A stretch of 11,716 nucleotides of DNA from Chitinophagaceae bacterium (GTDB taxonomy: Bacteria; Bacteroidota; Bacteroidia; Chitinophagales; Chitinophagaceae). Numbering within the stretch: the first letter of the stretch is position 1; each line of letters starts with the position of its first letter. The stretch spans positions 1 to 11,716 of the forward strand of contig CANHMN010000031.1 in NCBI GenBank assembly GCA_947461645.1. The letters are read 5' to 3'. The notes beneath the pieces are model-generated. The model was not told the DNA's origin and did no database searches. It was given only the letters and a program-made list of their open reading frames with translations. Below, piece after piece: positions 1 to 8,430 of the stretch. Made by a program: the position numbers and the translations under genes.

Positions 1-90
1 GCCTGCGAATCAGCCAGTACCACCCCAAATGGCAAACCAACATTCATGAGGTTCGATAAAGAAGAAATGGATAGAATGTTTGGGAAATAA
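1..90 (+). CDS. C-terminal end of an unrecognised protein (5' end outside window)
   Basis: Frame 1 is open from the window edge to a TAA at 88-90 and gives 29 residues ending in RFDKEEMDRMFGK. The charged, Met-containing tail looks like a real protein end, and the downstream gene is convergent with only 29 bases between them, which fits a true gene end. The fragment is too short to assign a family or function. No start codon is visible because the gene begins to the left of the window. Confidence 0.55.
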   Translation, partial: ACESASTTPNGKPTFMRFDKEEMDRMFGK

Positions 91-119
91 GCTATCTCGT
101 AAAGCTCACTCAAACCGAA

Positions 120-1466
120 TTAATAATTCATTCTAATGTTGTGTAAAAACTGCTCAATAGGCCTTTTTACATCAGCAGTTTTCCCGGAAAAATTATTTGT
201 CATTACAGAGAAAAGAAGCGTCTTTCCTTTTAAGGTTTTCAGCAGTCCACTCAAACAGTAGGTGTTACCCATAGAACCTGTTTTTGCAAAAATGTATCCA
301 TTGTCTGTTAAAAACATATTTTTAAGTGTACCTGCTCCACCTGTTGGCAAAATATTGCTGATGCGTCCCAATCCAAATTCATTGATGAGCTTCTCCAAGA
401 TGTAAACCATGTCTTTGGGTGAAAACAGATTGTACCTACTTAATCCGCTTCCATCTACCCATCTTGGCTTTTGAGGAATATCTTTCAGGTCAGATGTTAA
501 TAGGGTAGTTATGGTTTTCTCTTCATCAAAACCTGTATTTATTTCATCTCCAGCCATCAGCAAAATCTGCTCTGCATAAAAGTTGTCGCTTCTGTGCATC
601 ATAATTCGAAAAAGCGAATCAGTGGGTTGAGAGCGAATAGCCTTGAAGCCATCACGAGTAGGATAGGGATTTTTTTGGGTTAACCCTTTTGGAGTTGAAA
701 CGGATTGAAGGATACTCATAGCTGCTCCTAACCCCAAAGTTTCTATGGGCACAGAAAATTCTAATGATTTTGATTTGTTGTTTGCTGTAAGCGTGTATGC
801 ATTGCTGTTTGGTTTTCTTTCTATTTTATTTTCTATGAGCGATGTGTCTACTTTGGTTTCCATCATAAATCCCGGAGGGCGCATATTCAACGTAGTGAGT
901 TCGTAGGCAAACTGATTTTGTGGAATGTCATTGTTTTTTTTCCACTCCATTTTGATGTTATTGCCATAAAGCGGCATTATGCTTCTTTGTGTCATGTAGG
1001 CTTCCTGCTGGTCATCCCAAGCCCATCCTTTGCCATAAGGGTTTAAGGGCGTTGCAGGCTCAAGCAACACAAAAGGCTTTTTGTTTTTTTTGAAAAAATC
1101 CAGCACCGGATGTGTAGTAAAATCATTGCTTAACAGCGTAGGGTCACCGGTGGGCAAAACGATCAAAGTATCGTTGCTGTATTTGTAAAAAATACCGTTG
1201 ATGCTGTCCTTGATGTATTTCATTCCGGCATAAAGGGTAAAAAGCTTGGTGTTGCTTGCAGGAATAAAAAGCTTTTCTGCATCGTAAGCGGTTAGCATTT
1301 TATGCTCAGAGAGGTCGTAAACACAATAGCCAATGTGGCCGGTTTGAATAATACTGTCTTTAACCAGTTTTTTTTGTGCAATAGTTGTCAATGACTTGCC
1401 GCTTCTGCATGAAGCAGCAAGCAAAACAGAAAAAATTAATCCTGTCAGTACAATCAAATTTTTCAT
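120..1466 (-). CDS. dacB: D-alanyl-D-alanine carboxypeptidase/endopeptidase, PBP4 family (peptidase S13)
   Basis: A 448-residue low-molecular-mass penicillin-binding protein. The family removes the terminal D-Ala from muropeptides or cuts D-Ala cross-links in the periplasm, trimming peptidoglycan. All three active-site motifs are visible: SxxK as SNTK at residues 71-74 (nucleophile Ser71), SxN as SDN at 293-295, and KTG at 395-397. The S13-typical DGSGLSRYN block is at 338-346. The long stretch between SxxK and SxN fits the domain insertion typical of PBP4. The N-terminus has a hydrophobic signal (residues 4-19) ending in AAS-Cys20, a near-consensus lipobox, so it may be a lipoprotein rather than a soluble periplasmic enzyme. 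It lies 70 bases behind the arginase-fold gene on the same strand and may share its transcript. I found no convincing promoter in that gap. Confidence 0.93.
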   Translation of the reverse strand: MKNLIVLTGLIFSVLLAASCRSGKSLTTIAQKKLVKDSIIQTGHIGYCVYDLSEHKMLTAYDAEKLFIPASNTKLFTLYAGMKYIKDSINGIFYKYSNDTLIVLPTGDPTLLSNDFTTHPVLDFFKKNKKPFVLLEPATPLNPYGKGWAWDDQQEAYMTQRSIMPLYGNNIKMEWKKNNDIPQNQFAYELTTLNMRPPGFMMETKVDTSLIENKIERKPNSNAYTLTANNKSKSLEFSVPIETLGLGAAMSILQSVSTPKGLTQKNPYPTRDGFKAIRSQPTDSLFRIMMHRSDNFYAEQILLMAGDEINTGFDEEKTITTLLTSDLKDIPQKPRWVDGSGLSRYNLFSPKDMVYILEKLINEFGLGRISNILPTGGAGTLKNMFLTDNGYIFAKTGSMGNTYCLSGLLKTLKGKTLLFSVMTNNFSGKTADVKRPIEQFLHNIRMNY

Positions 1467-1536
1467 TGCTTTTTATTTATGGTAATAATTTTGTTGCACT
1501 TTGCCCAAAATCATCTTGGCATCCAATGAGAAGTCT

Positions 1537-2667
1537 TTACAAACTTCTTTCCACGTAGCGCATCCATCTCTCAGGTATTTGGTTGTTGCTGGCTTTTACA
1601 TAATCCTTTTGGCTGCAAGCGATGAATTGTTTATCCGGCAGCTGCATCCACCATCTTCCGCTTCTTTTGCTTTGTAAAAAAAGGGTATCAATTTCAGAAA
1701 AGAAAGTATGAAACTCGTTGAAATGATTGAGATTGTTGAGGTCTGGCTCATGTTGCCTTTTGCTCACGCCGTCAATAAAATACCAAATCATTTGGGCGAT
1801 TTGTTTGGCTGTAAGTTGGTGCATGTCTAAGTGTGCATTATAACCATAAATTCCGAAGCTGTTAATGTTGGTGCTTTGTCCTGCAAATTGCGATAACCTG
1901 CAAGCTTCTTCACCATTAAAGCCATTTGGACTGATTTTATTCGCGGGAGCATCGCTATTTTTTATTGCGGAAATGTCGAAGCTGGCCAAATGCGCGTTTC
2001 TGAAAACGGGTTCCATCTCATCAATATCCTCCTTTACTATACCAAGTCTGTAGCAATCAAACCGAAGTTTGTCCATGGTTTCTAATAACCTCGGGTGCAC
2101 AAAATAGCTTTGAAAACCGATATGATTGTAATGTTTAACCATATTAGGTTCTGTGGTGAGCATGTCCAATAAAAAATGGTCACTCTTGAGGTTACTGTCG
2201 CCTTTCAGGTTGATAAGCGCATCAACACATACTGCTTCTATGGGTCTATTAAGGTCTTTGTACACTGCATATTGTGCTAAGGTAAGGTCATGCGAGCCGC
2301 CAATTACAACAGCAATTTTACCCGCATCCAAAATCTCCCTAATTACAGTTTTCAGTGCTGCATAACTGTCGGCAACGTCGTGCCCGATAACCACATTCCC
2401 CCAGTCGGCCAAAACAACTGTTTTGTGCCAGTAGTGAAGCTGGTAAAGTTCCTTTCTTACTGCGTCTGCAGAGGAGAATTCGTTGTTTTTTTGACCAGAC
2501 CCTCTTGCTTCATTGATGCCTATCAATACAACATCAGCATCTGAAATATCCGGTATTTGTTTTTCGTGACTTATTATATGGGTACCCAACTGACCATCAT
2601 TAAAGCTATTGTCGTCATTAAGCGAAAGGCGGTCAATGGGCAATAAAAAATCGTGTAAATCCTGCAT
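1537..2667 (-). CDS. Arginase/formimidoylglutamase-fold (ureohydrolase) family protein with degenerate metal site
   Basis: A 376-residue protein of the ureohydrolase superfamily (arginase, agmatinase, formimidoylglutamase HutG), whose active members hydrolyse guanidino or formimino groups with a two-manganese centre. The first ligand motif is intact as GGSHD at residues 123-127 (His126). The second, normally DAHxD, reads DALIN at 149-153, so Asp149 remains while the His and second Asp are Leu151 and Asn153. The third, normally SxDxD, reads SFDIS at 229-233, so Asp231 remains and the second Asp is Ser233. Three of six canonical ligands are therefore missing. The protein is longer than usual for the family, with about 65 extra C-terminal residues that are Trp-rich around 339-340 and 368. 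Databases would probably label it formimidoylglutamase, but from the sequence catalysis is doubtful. No other histidine-degradation gene is nearby. The start is the ATG at 2665-2667, just downstream of a TAGGTTTG box. Confidence 0.8.
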   Translation of the reverse strand: MQDLHDFLLPIDRLSLNDDNSFNDGQLGTHIISHEKQIPDISDADVVLIGINEARGSGQKNNEFSSADAVRKELYQLHYWHKTVVLADWGNVVIGHDVADSYAALKTVIREILDAGKIAVVIGGSHDLTLAQYAVYKDLNRPIEAVCVDALINLKGDSNLKSDHFLLDMLTTEPNMVKHYNHIGFQSYFVHPRLLETMDKLRFDCYRLGIVKEDIDEMEPVFRNAHLASFDISAIKNSDAPANKISPNGFNGEEACRLSQFAGQSTNINSFGIYGYNAHLDMHQLTAKQIAQMIWYFIDGVSKRQHEPDLNNLNHFNEFHTFFSEIDTLFLQSKRSGRWWMQLPDKQFIACSQKDYVKASNNQIPERWMRYVERSL

Positions 2668-2681
2668 GTGCTATCTTTTCA

Positions 2682-2689
2682 CAAACCTA
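2682..2689 (-). promoter_or_regulatory. Candidate -7 box for the arginase-fold gene
   Basis: Read on the minus strand, this octamer is TAGGTTTG, an exact match to the Bacteroidota -7 consensus TAnnTTTG. It lies 14 bases upstream of the ATG at 2665-2667, which would leave a very short leader. No good -33 TTG/TTTG was found at the expected 19-23 base spacing, so the call rests on the -7 box and its position. Confidence 0.4.
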
Positions 2690-2726
2690 CTTCATTCAAT
2701 GCAAAAGTTTACCGGATTGTACTTTT

Positions 2727-2760
2727 TTTTAAGCATGTAGACATGTATTTAGTACCTTTG
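2727..2760 (+). promoter_or_regulatory. Candidate promoter for korA (Bacteroidota type)
   Basis: TACCTTTG at 2753-2760 matches the Bacteroidota -7 consensus TAnnTTTG exactly. A T-run ending at 2730 lies 22 bases upstream and could serve as a weak -33 element. The box is 47 bases ahead of the korA ATG at 2808. It sits in the divergent 140-base gap, facing away from the box at 2682-2689. Confidence 0.5.
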
Positions 2761-2807
2761 CCGCTGCTAAAGAATATAATTTTCTACATTTGAATTAATT
2801 GTTTTTC

Positions 2808-4652
2808 ATGGCCAATCATCAGGAAATATTACAGGAGGTTGTCATCAAGTTTGCAGGAGACAGTGGAGATGGCATGCAACTTACGGGAAGTCAGTTTACC
2901 AACAATACGGCTTTGTTGGGGTTAGACTTGGCTACTTTTCCTGATTTTCCTGCAGAAATAAGGGCTCCGATTGGAACACTTCCCGGAGTTAGCGGATTCC
3001 AGCTCCGTTTCAGTTCCGACAGAATCTATACCCCAGGTGACGAATGTGATGTATTGGTTGCCATGAATGCAGCAGCTTTAAAAGTAAACCTGAACGCTCT
3101 CAAAAAAGGCGGCAAAATCATTGCCAACACAGATGGGTTTGATGCCAAAAATTTAAGGCTTGCCAACTATGCAGATGGAGATAATCCATTGGAGAATGGC
3201 TCTTTAGGGGCATATGAGCTTGTTCAAATGGATGTAACCAAAATGACAAGAGAGGCTTTGAAAGACATTGCCTTGGGTACAAAAGAAAAAGACAGGGCAA
3301 AAAACATGTTTGTTCTTGGCTTTCTGTATTGGATGTACAACAGGAACATGGACAATACCATAAACTTCATTCGGGAAAAATTTTCCAAGCGTCCCGAGAT
3401 TATGGAAAGCAACATAAAGGTTTTACAAGCCGGTTATCATTACGGAGATACTACAGAAACTTTTACGGTTAGATATGCTGTAGAAAAAGCAAAAATGCAA
3501 ACCGGTACCTATCGCTCCATCATGGGAAACCAGGCGCTGGCTTATGGTTTGATTGCTGCTTCCCAAAAAAGCGGCTTGCCGTTATTTTTAGGAAGCTATC
3601 CTATAACGCCCGCATCTGATATTTTACATGAACTTAGCAGGCACAAGAATTTTGGGGTTAAAACATTTCAGGCGGAAGATGAAATTGCAGCCATCACTGC
3701 GTCTATTGGTGCAAGTTATGGCGGCTCACTTGGCATAACTACTACCTCAGGACCCGGAATGGCGCTTAAAACAGAAGCTATGGGTCTTGCAGTAATGCTC
3801 GAAATTCCTTTAGTTATTTGTAATATTCAGAGGGGCGGACCAAGTACAGGTTTGCCAACCAAAACCGAGCAAAGCGATTTGCTTCAAGCCTACTATGGCA
3901 GAAACGGAGAATGCCCGATGCCGGTGATTACATCTTCTACTCCCAGCGATTGTTTTGATGTAGCTTTTGAAGCGGTAAGAATAGCCATTCAACACATGAC
4001 ACCGGTTATACTGCTAAGCGACGGCTACATTGCCAATGGGGCAGAACCCTGGAAATTCCCTCAGGCGGAACAATTGCCCGATATTCAGGTGAGCTTCGCT
4101 CAGCCCGCAGGTTTTGAAGATGAAAAATTCATGCCTTACTCAAGAGACAATAAACAGGTAAGGCCATGGGTAATTCCCGGCACCAAAGGATTAGAGCATA
4201 GAATAGGAGGGTTAGAAAAACAAAACATAACCGGCAACATCAGTTACGATCCTGATAACCATGAATTGATGGTTAAAGTAAGACAAGAAAAAGTTGATAA
4301 AATCGCAGATAGTATTCCATTACAAAAAATAGACAGCGGCAAAGAGAAAGGAAAAGTTTTAGTGTTGGGCTGGGGCAGCACTTATGGAGCCATAAAAAGT
4401 GCCTGCTTGGAACTTCAACAACAGGGGTTTGAAGTTTCGCATACGCATCTACGTTATATCAGACCTTTCCCGTCAAATTTAGGAGCAATGCTGTCTAACT
4501 TCGAGAAAATCCTTGTTCCTGAAATCAACAATGGACAACTGATTAAAATCATCAGAGACACCTATCTTGTTGACGCTAAAGGGTACAACAAAATAAAAGG
4601 AGTTCCTATTACAAAAGGAGAACTCATTCAGGCCATCAAGGAAATTTATTAA
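2808..4652 (+). CDS. korA: 2-oxoglutarate:ferredoxin oxidoreductase, fused gamma-alpha subunit
   Basis: A 614-residue subunit of a 2-oxoacid:acceptor oxidoreductase. The complex converts 2-oxoglutarate plus CoA to succinyl-CoA and CO2 while reducing ferredoxin, in the cytoplasm. The gamma domain comes first (about residues 8-200, with GDSGDGMQLTG at 17-27). The alpha pyrimidine-binding domain follows, with YPITPASD at 264-271, AEDEIAA at 289-295 and RGGPSTGLPTKTEQSD at 342-357. The C-terminal domain runs from about residue 510. The gamma-alpha fusion and length are usual for KorA in Bacteroidota. The ATG at 2808 is preferred over an in-frame TTG at 2799, because MANHQEIL leads directly into the conserved domain and the TTG adds only three residues. 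The thiamine-binding beta subunit (korB), commonly next to korA, is not downstream: the next gene is convergent. Substrate preference (2-oxoglutarate versus pyruvate or another 2-oxoacid) is inferred from overall resemblance. Confidence 0.9.
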   Translation: MANHQEILQEVVIKFAGDSGDGMQLTGSQFTNNTALLGLDLATFPDFPAEIRAPIGTLPGVSGFQLRFSSDRIYTPGDECDVLVAMNAAALKVNLNALKKGGKIIANTDGFDAKNLRLANYADGDNPLENGSLGAYELVQMDVTKMTREALKDIALGTKEKDRAKNMFVLGFLYWMYNRNMDNTINFIREKFSKRPEIMESNIKVLQAGYHYGDTTETFTVRYAVEKAKMQTGTYRSIMGNQALAYGLIAASQKSGLPLFLGSYPITPASDILHELSRHKNFGVKTFQAEDEIAAITASIGASYGGSLGITTTSGPGMALKTEAMGLAVMLEIPLVICNIQRGGPSTGLPTKTEQSDLLQAYYGRNGECPMPVITSSTPSDCFDVAFEAVRIAIQHMTPVILLSDGYIANGAEPWKFPQAEQLPDIQVSFAQPAGFEDEKFMPYSRDNKQVRPWVIPGTKGLEHRIGGLEKQNITGNISYDPDNHELMVKVRQEKVDKIADSIPLQKIDSGKEKGKVLVLGWGSTYGAIKSACLELQQQGFEVSHTHLRYIRPFPSNLGAMLSNFEKILVPEINNGQLIKIIRDTYLVDAKGYNKIKGVPITKGELIQAIKEIY

Positions 4653-4719
4653 ACAGAATAATGGAACGAGGCCGAGGCGTAGCTTTTCAGCATAGATGAG
4701 TTATCGCCGCGGGTCAGGT

Positions 4720-5649
4720 TTATTCCCTGATGCGTTCTGTGCCGATAAGAAAACCTACTTTTAGGTTGAATGAAAAATAACTATCGTTGTTGGTAGGGTT
4801 TCCTCTTCTTCTGCCAGGACCAGCCCCGCTTGTAGGCTGGGAATACAATAATTTGGCATCAAAGATTTGAGCATCAGTAAGTCCGTTTCTATCAAAAAGA
4901 TTGGGATCAATGTATGTTTTACTTACATCATCGAGATAATCGGTGGAAAGCATTCTGTAAACAAATTCTCCGCGTATTTTAACTGTTGGAGAAGCATCAT
5001 ATCTAAAACCAGCACCAACGGGTATGTTAGTTTGTTTTAGCTTGTAAACAGCTCTGTCTGGAAATTCTTTAAAGCCCTGGCCTTCCGTACTCAAAGGTTG
5101 AAGATCAATCAAGCGACCATTAATTTCAGCTTGCGGGTTAAATGAATAAAAACCAATTCCTCCAAGTATGTAAGGGGAAAATTTTGGAGGGGCCTGATCT
5201 CTTAAGGCATAGTTCACAAAAAGGTACAATGGATGTATCTCAGCCATTATAGCATATTCTCTGATAGAACTTTGAAAATTCAGATTTCTGTTGTAACGGT
5301 TGCGAGCTATATCTGTTTTAGGTACAGTTTTCAAAACAGAATCAAAGGCTGAGACTTTTCCAAAATTAGCTTCCAATCTTAGGCCAACAGCTGCTTTGTA
5401 CATTGCAGTGAAATAACCGCCTACTGTAGCATTGGTATTCCCAAAATTTAAATCTTTGGTGAATTCTTTCCCAATACCTTCTTTACCACCAAGATCCGTG
5501 AGGCAATTCATGCCGCCTACGGTTGCTCCGAATTCAAAAGTTACAGGAGTATAATAGTAGCTGTCATTCAAAAAGTAAAATTGAGCTGTACCTTCCTTAG
5601 GAAGTGCTGCTGCGCCCAATATAGCGATTAGGTAGAAAAGCTTTTTCAT
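4720..5649 (-). CDS. Outer-membrane beta-barrel protein, DUF6089-like
   Basis: A 309-residue secreted protein with a signal peptide (residues 1-22, hydrophobic core 4-16, likely cleavage after GTA22). The mature part has the alternating aromatic/glycine pattern of a small outer-membrane barrel. Features that recall the DUF6089 family of Bacteroidota are the early EFGATVGGMNCLTDLGG block (39-55), the NLNFQSSIREYAIMAE block (122-137), FSPYILGGIGFYSFNP (157-172), TDYLDDVSKTYID (236-248) and a terminal strand SYFSFNLKVGFLIG (290-303). Some relatives of this fold, such as PorG, act with type IX secretion, but nothing here ties this protein to it. A basic Gly-Arg-rich loop (275-285) precedes the last strand. 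It lies 55 bases after nth on the same strand, where only a one-mismatch -7 box (TTAATTTG) is seen, so it may be co-transcribed with nth. It converges on korA. Confidence 0.75.
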   Translation of the reverse strand: MKKLFYLIAILGAAALPKEGTAQFYFLNDSYYYTPVTFEFGATVGGMNCLTDLGGKEGIGKEFTKDLNFGNTNATVGGYFTAMYKAAVGLRLEANFGKVSAFDSVLKTVPKTDIARNRYNRNLNFQSSIREYAIMAEIHPLYLFVNYALRDQAPPKFSPYILGGIGFYSFNPQAEINGRLIDLQPLSTEGQGFKEFPDRAVYKLKQTNIPVGAGFRYDASPTVKIRGEFVYRMLSTDYLDDVSKTYIDPNLFDRNGLTDAQIFDAKLLYSQPTSGAGPGRRRGNPTNNDSYFSFNLKVGFLIGTERIRE

Positions 5650-5704
5650 TGAAAAAATTCTTTGAAGTCCTCGGTATTAATTTCACTAATTATCGAGCCA
5701 CAAA

Positions 5705-6373
5705 TTAACTGAAATTTCCGGAATTCTTGGGTTCGTTTGTTATTCTTTTTGAAAACTTACATGCCTGACTTATCCCACATTTTGAGCATTTGGGATTTCT
5801 GGCGGTACACACATATCTTCCATGTAGTATCAGCCAATGATGTGCTTTGTGTACAATTTCCTTGGGTAAATGAGCAATAAGTTGTTTTTCTGCAGCAGCT
5901 GGGGTTTTTGCCTTTAATGTGAGTCCAACTCTGGCACTTACCCTAAAAACATGAGTATCTACGGCCATATTGGGCTGATTGTCTATTACAGAGGTAATTA
6001 CATTGGCTGTTTTTCGGCCTACACCCGGCAGTTTAATCAATTCTTCAACAGCCATAGGTACTTTTCCGTTGAAATCGCTAATCAACATATTAGCCATTCC
6101 CAATAAATGTTTGGCTTTGTTGTTTGGGTAAGAAATACTTCTGATTAAAGCAAAAATCTCCTCAAAACTTGCCTTGCTCATGCTATTTACATCAGGAAAC
6201 TGTTCAAATAAAGCAGGCGTTACCATATTAATCCTCTTGTCGGTGCATTGTGCTGAAAGTATTACCGCCACCAACAGTTCGAATGGATTTTGGTAATGAA
6301 GCTCGGTTTCTGCTTCAGGGTGATGATTGCTAAAATAATCAATGATGTATTCGTATCTCTCGGCTCTTTTCAT
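5705..6373 (-). CDS. nth: Endonuclease III (base-excision repair DNA glycosylase/AP lyase)
   Basis: A 222-residue bifunctional glycosylase that removes oxidised pyrimidines and nicks the resulting abasic site. The helix-hairpin-helix is at 114-126 (KLPGVGRKTANVI) with catalytic Lys121, and the catalytic Asp is Asp139 in VDTHVFRVS. The 4Fe-4S loop is intact with Cys189-x6-Cys196-x2-Cys199-x5-Cys205. The length is close to the E. coli enzyme (about 211) plus a short C-terminal tail. The ATG at 6371-6373 is the correct start because the first 40 residues, up to ELLVAVILSAQ, align well with the known Nth N-terminus. The start codon follows directly on the T-run of an intrinsic terminator, so the gene has almost no room for a normal leader. 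Confidence 0.97.
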   Translation of the reverse strand: MKRAERYEYIIDYFSNHHPEAETELHYQNPFELLVAVILSAQCTDKRINMVTPALFEQFPDVNSMSKASFEEIFALIRSISYPNNKAKHLLGMANMLISDFNGKVPMAVEELIKLPGVGRKTANVITSVIDNQPNMAVDTHVFRVSARVGLTLKAKTPAAAEKQLIAHLPKEIVHKAHHWLILHGRYVCTARNPKCSKCGISQACKFSKRITNEPKNSGNFS

Positions 6374-6405
6374 AAAAAAAACCCGTTAACACTTCGGAAA
6401 CGGGT
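6374..6405 (-). terminator. Rho-independent terminator flush with the nth start codon
   Basis: On the minus strand a perfect 7-bp stem (ACCCGTT paired with AACGGGT, plus-strand arms 6381-6387 and 6399-6405) with an 11-base loop is followed by an uninterrupted run of eight T (6374-6381, the last shared with the stem). It should end transcription coming from the 69-residue gene. Its T-run abuts the nth ATG at 6371-6373, so it may also act as an attenuator or translational block for nth. In the plus direction the hairpin is not followed by a T-run. Confidence 0.8.
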
Positions 6406-6436
6406 ATAAAATTAGTACGTATGTAGTAAATTAATG

Positions 6437-6646
6437 TTAAGCTAAATGACTGAGAATGCGATTAACAGATTGTTCAGAAGGAGAAAGTGAAAAACTTTTC
6501 AACTCATCTATTGCTTCTTTAAGAGAATTGTACTCCTCTTTTAGCTTGAAATCGTAGGCAAGCGCCGATTCTATTAATAAATTTTCCTTGTTTGAGGTTT
6601 CATTGTACAAAAACCTGATCAAATCCTCTGTTTTGATTGTATTCAT
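6437..6646 (-). CDS. Small anti-sigma-like cytoplasmic protein, 69 residues
   Basis: A short acidic protein, helical by composition, with no signal peptide or membrane segment and no Cys or His cluster that would make a zinc anti-sigma domain (its single His is near the C-terminus). The pattern DLIRFLYNETS at 8-18, a central ESALAYDFKLKEEYNSL block (26-42) and a closing SPSEQSVNRILSHLA (55-69) resembles short Bacteroidota proteins that look like the N-terminal part of ECF anti-sigma factors. That resemblance is from memory and no sigma factor is present here. It lies between divIC (91 bases upstream) and nth, and its transcript would end at the terminator at 6374-6405. A one-mismatch -7 box (TAACTTTA) is found just upstream of its ATG. 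Function unknown. Confidence 0.75.
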   Translation of the reverse strand: MNTIKTEDLIRFLYNETSNKENLLIESALAYDFKLKEEYNSLKEAIDELKSFSLSPSEQSVNRILSHLA

Positions 6647-6737
6647 ATACTATCAATCTTTAAAGTTAACCAAAAAAATCCTTTATCCACATCAAAAACG
6701 AGCAAGTTGGGAAAAAATTGTTCACCACCCCATTTTA

Positions 6738-7028
6738 TTACTGAGCTTTATTTATGATGAAAATATCTTCGTTGTCTTTTTTCATCATGTAGTTTTCTCT
6801 TGCATATTGCTCTATCGTTTTGGCACTCGATTTGAGCTGAGTTAACTCTGCTCGGGTGTCTTTGATTTTTTGATGGAGATTTAATTCACTTTCTGTAAGT
6901 CCATGAAGTTTTTCCTTCTTTTCAGCAATACTAGACCAGTCCTTAGGATCAAAGAAACCCATCCAAACCACAAAAAAAGCGGTTACAATGAAAAATTTAT
7001 TTTTCAATATAGATTTGACTTTGTTCAT
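6738..7028 (-). CDS. Septum formation initiator, DivIC/FtsB family
   Basis: A 96-residue bitopic division protein. A short basic N-terminus (KVKSILKNK) leads into one membrane segment (about 12-26). A predicted periplasmic coiled coil follows (about 33-72, with Leu/Ile heptads), then the family-typical IEQYARENYMMKKDNEDIF block (72-90). In known systems this protein binds FtsL and FtsQ/DivIB and supports the divisome at midcell. Length and layout match the family. It follows eno by 47 bases on the same strand, an arrangement common in bacteria and likely one transcript. An AT-rich palindrome lies in the gap. Confidence 0.9.
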   Translation of the reverse strand: MNKVKSILKNKFFIVTAFFVVWMGFFDPKDWSSIAEKKEKLHGLTESELNLHQKIKDTRAELTQLKSSAKTIEQYARENYMMKKDNEDIFIINKAQ

Positions 7029-7034
7029 GACAGG

Positions 7035-7052
7035 TAATTTGTTATCAAATTA
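7035..7052. repeat. AT-rich inverted repeat between eno and divIC
   Basis: TAATTTG, a 4-base loop TTAT, then CAAATTA: a perfect 7-bp inverted repeat in the 47-base gap between the two genes. It is not followed by a T-run on the minus strand, so it is not a standard terminator. It could be a weak RNA hairpin, a processing site or a chance feature of AT-rich DNA. Confidence 0.4.
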
Positions 7053-7075
7053 GGCAATTTATCTGAATACAAATA

Positions 7076-8380
<1,305 letters not shown>

Positions 8381-8392
8381 TTAATTGATTTG

Positions 8393-8424
8393 CAAAATAA
8401 CGATGAAGCTGTACAACTTCAAAA
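8393..8424 (-). promoter_or_regulatory. Candidate promoter for eno-divIC
   Basis: On the minus strand, TTTTG (8420-8424) is followed after exactly 19 bases by TTATTTTG (8393-8400), which differs at one position from the Bacteroidota -7 consensus TAnnTTTG. The spacing is ideal. The box lies 27 bases upstream of the eno ATG, in the 65-base gap after gldA. Confidence 0.5.
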
Positions 8425-8430
8425 TCAAAA

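Noticed and set aside
1865..2544. Three short plus-strand open frames opposite the arginase-fold gene
   Set aside because: No family resemblance, and the minus-strand frame is intact with recognisable superfamily motifs.
2799..2807. TTG start for korA nine bases upstream of the ATG
   Set aside because: The ATG at 2808 is a stronger start and gives the expected N-terminus; the TTG adds only three residues.
4653..4719. Convergent gap between korA and the barrel gene, locally GC-rich with a tandem CGAGGC pair at 4667-4678
   Set aside because: Only two short repeat copies and no stable hairpin with a T-run; I cannot support a terminator, small gene or mobile-element scar.
8404..8421. TGAAG/CTTCA inverted repeat between gldA and eno as a gldA terminator
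   Set aside because: Only 5 bp with an 8-base loop and no T-run, and it lies within the spacer of the better-supported eno promoter.
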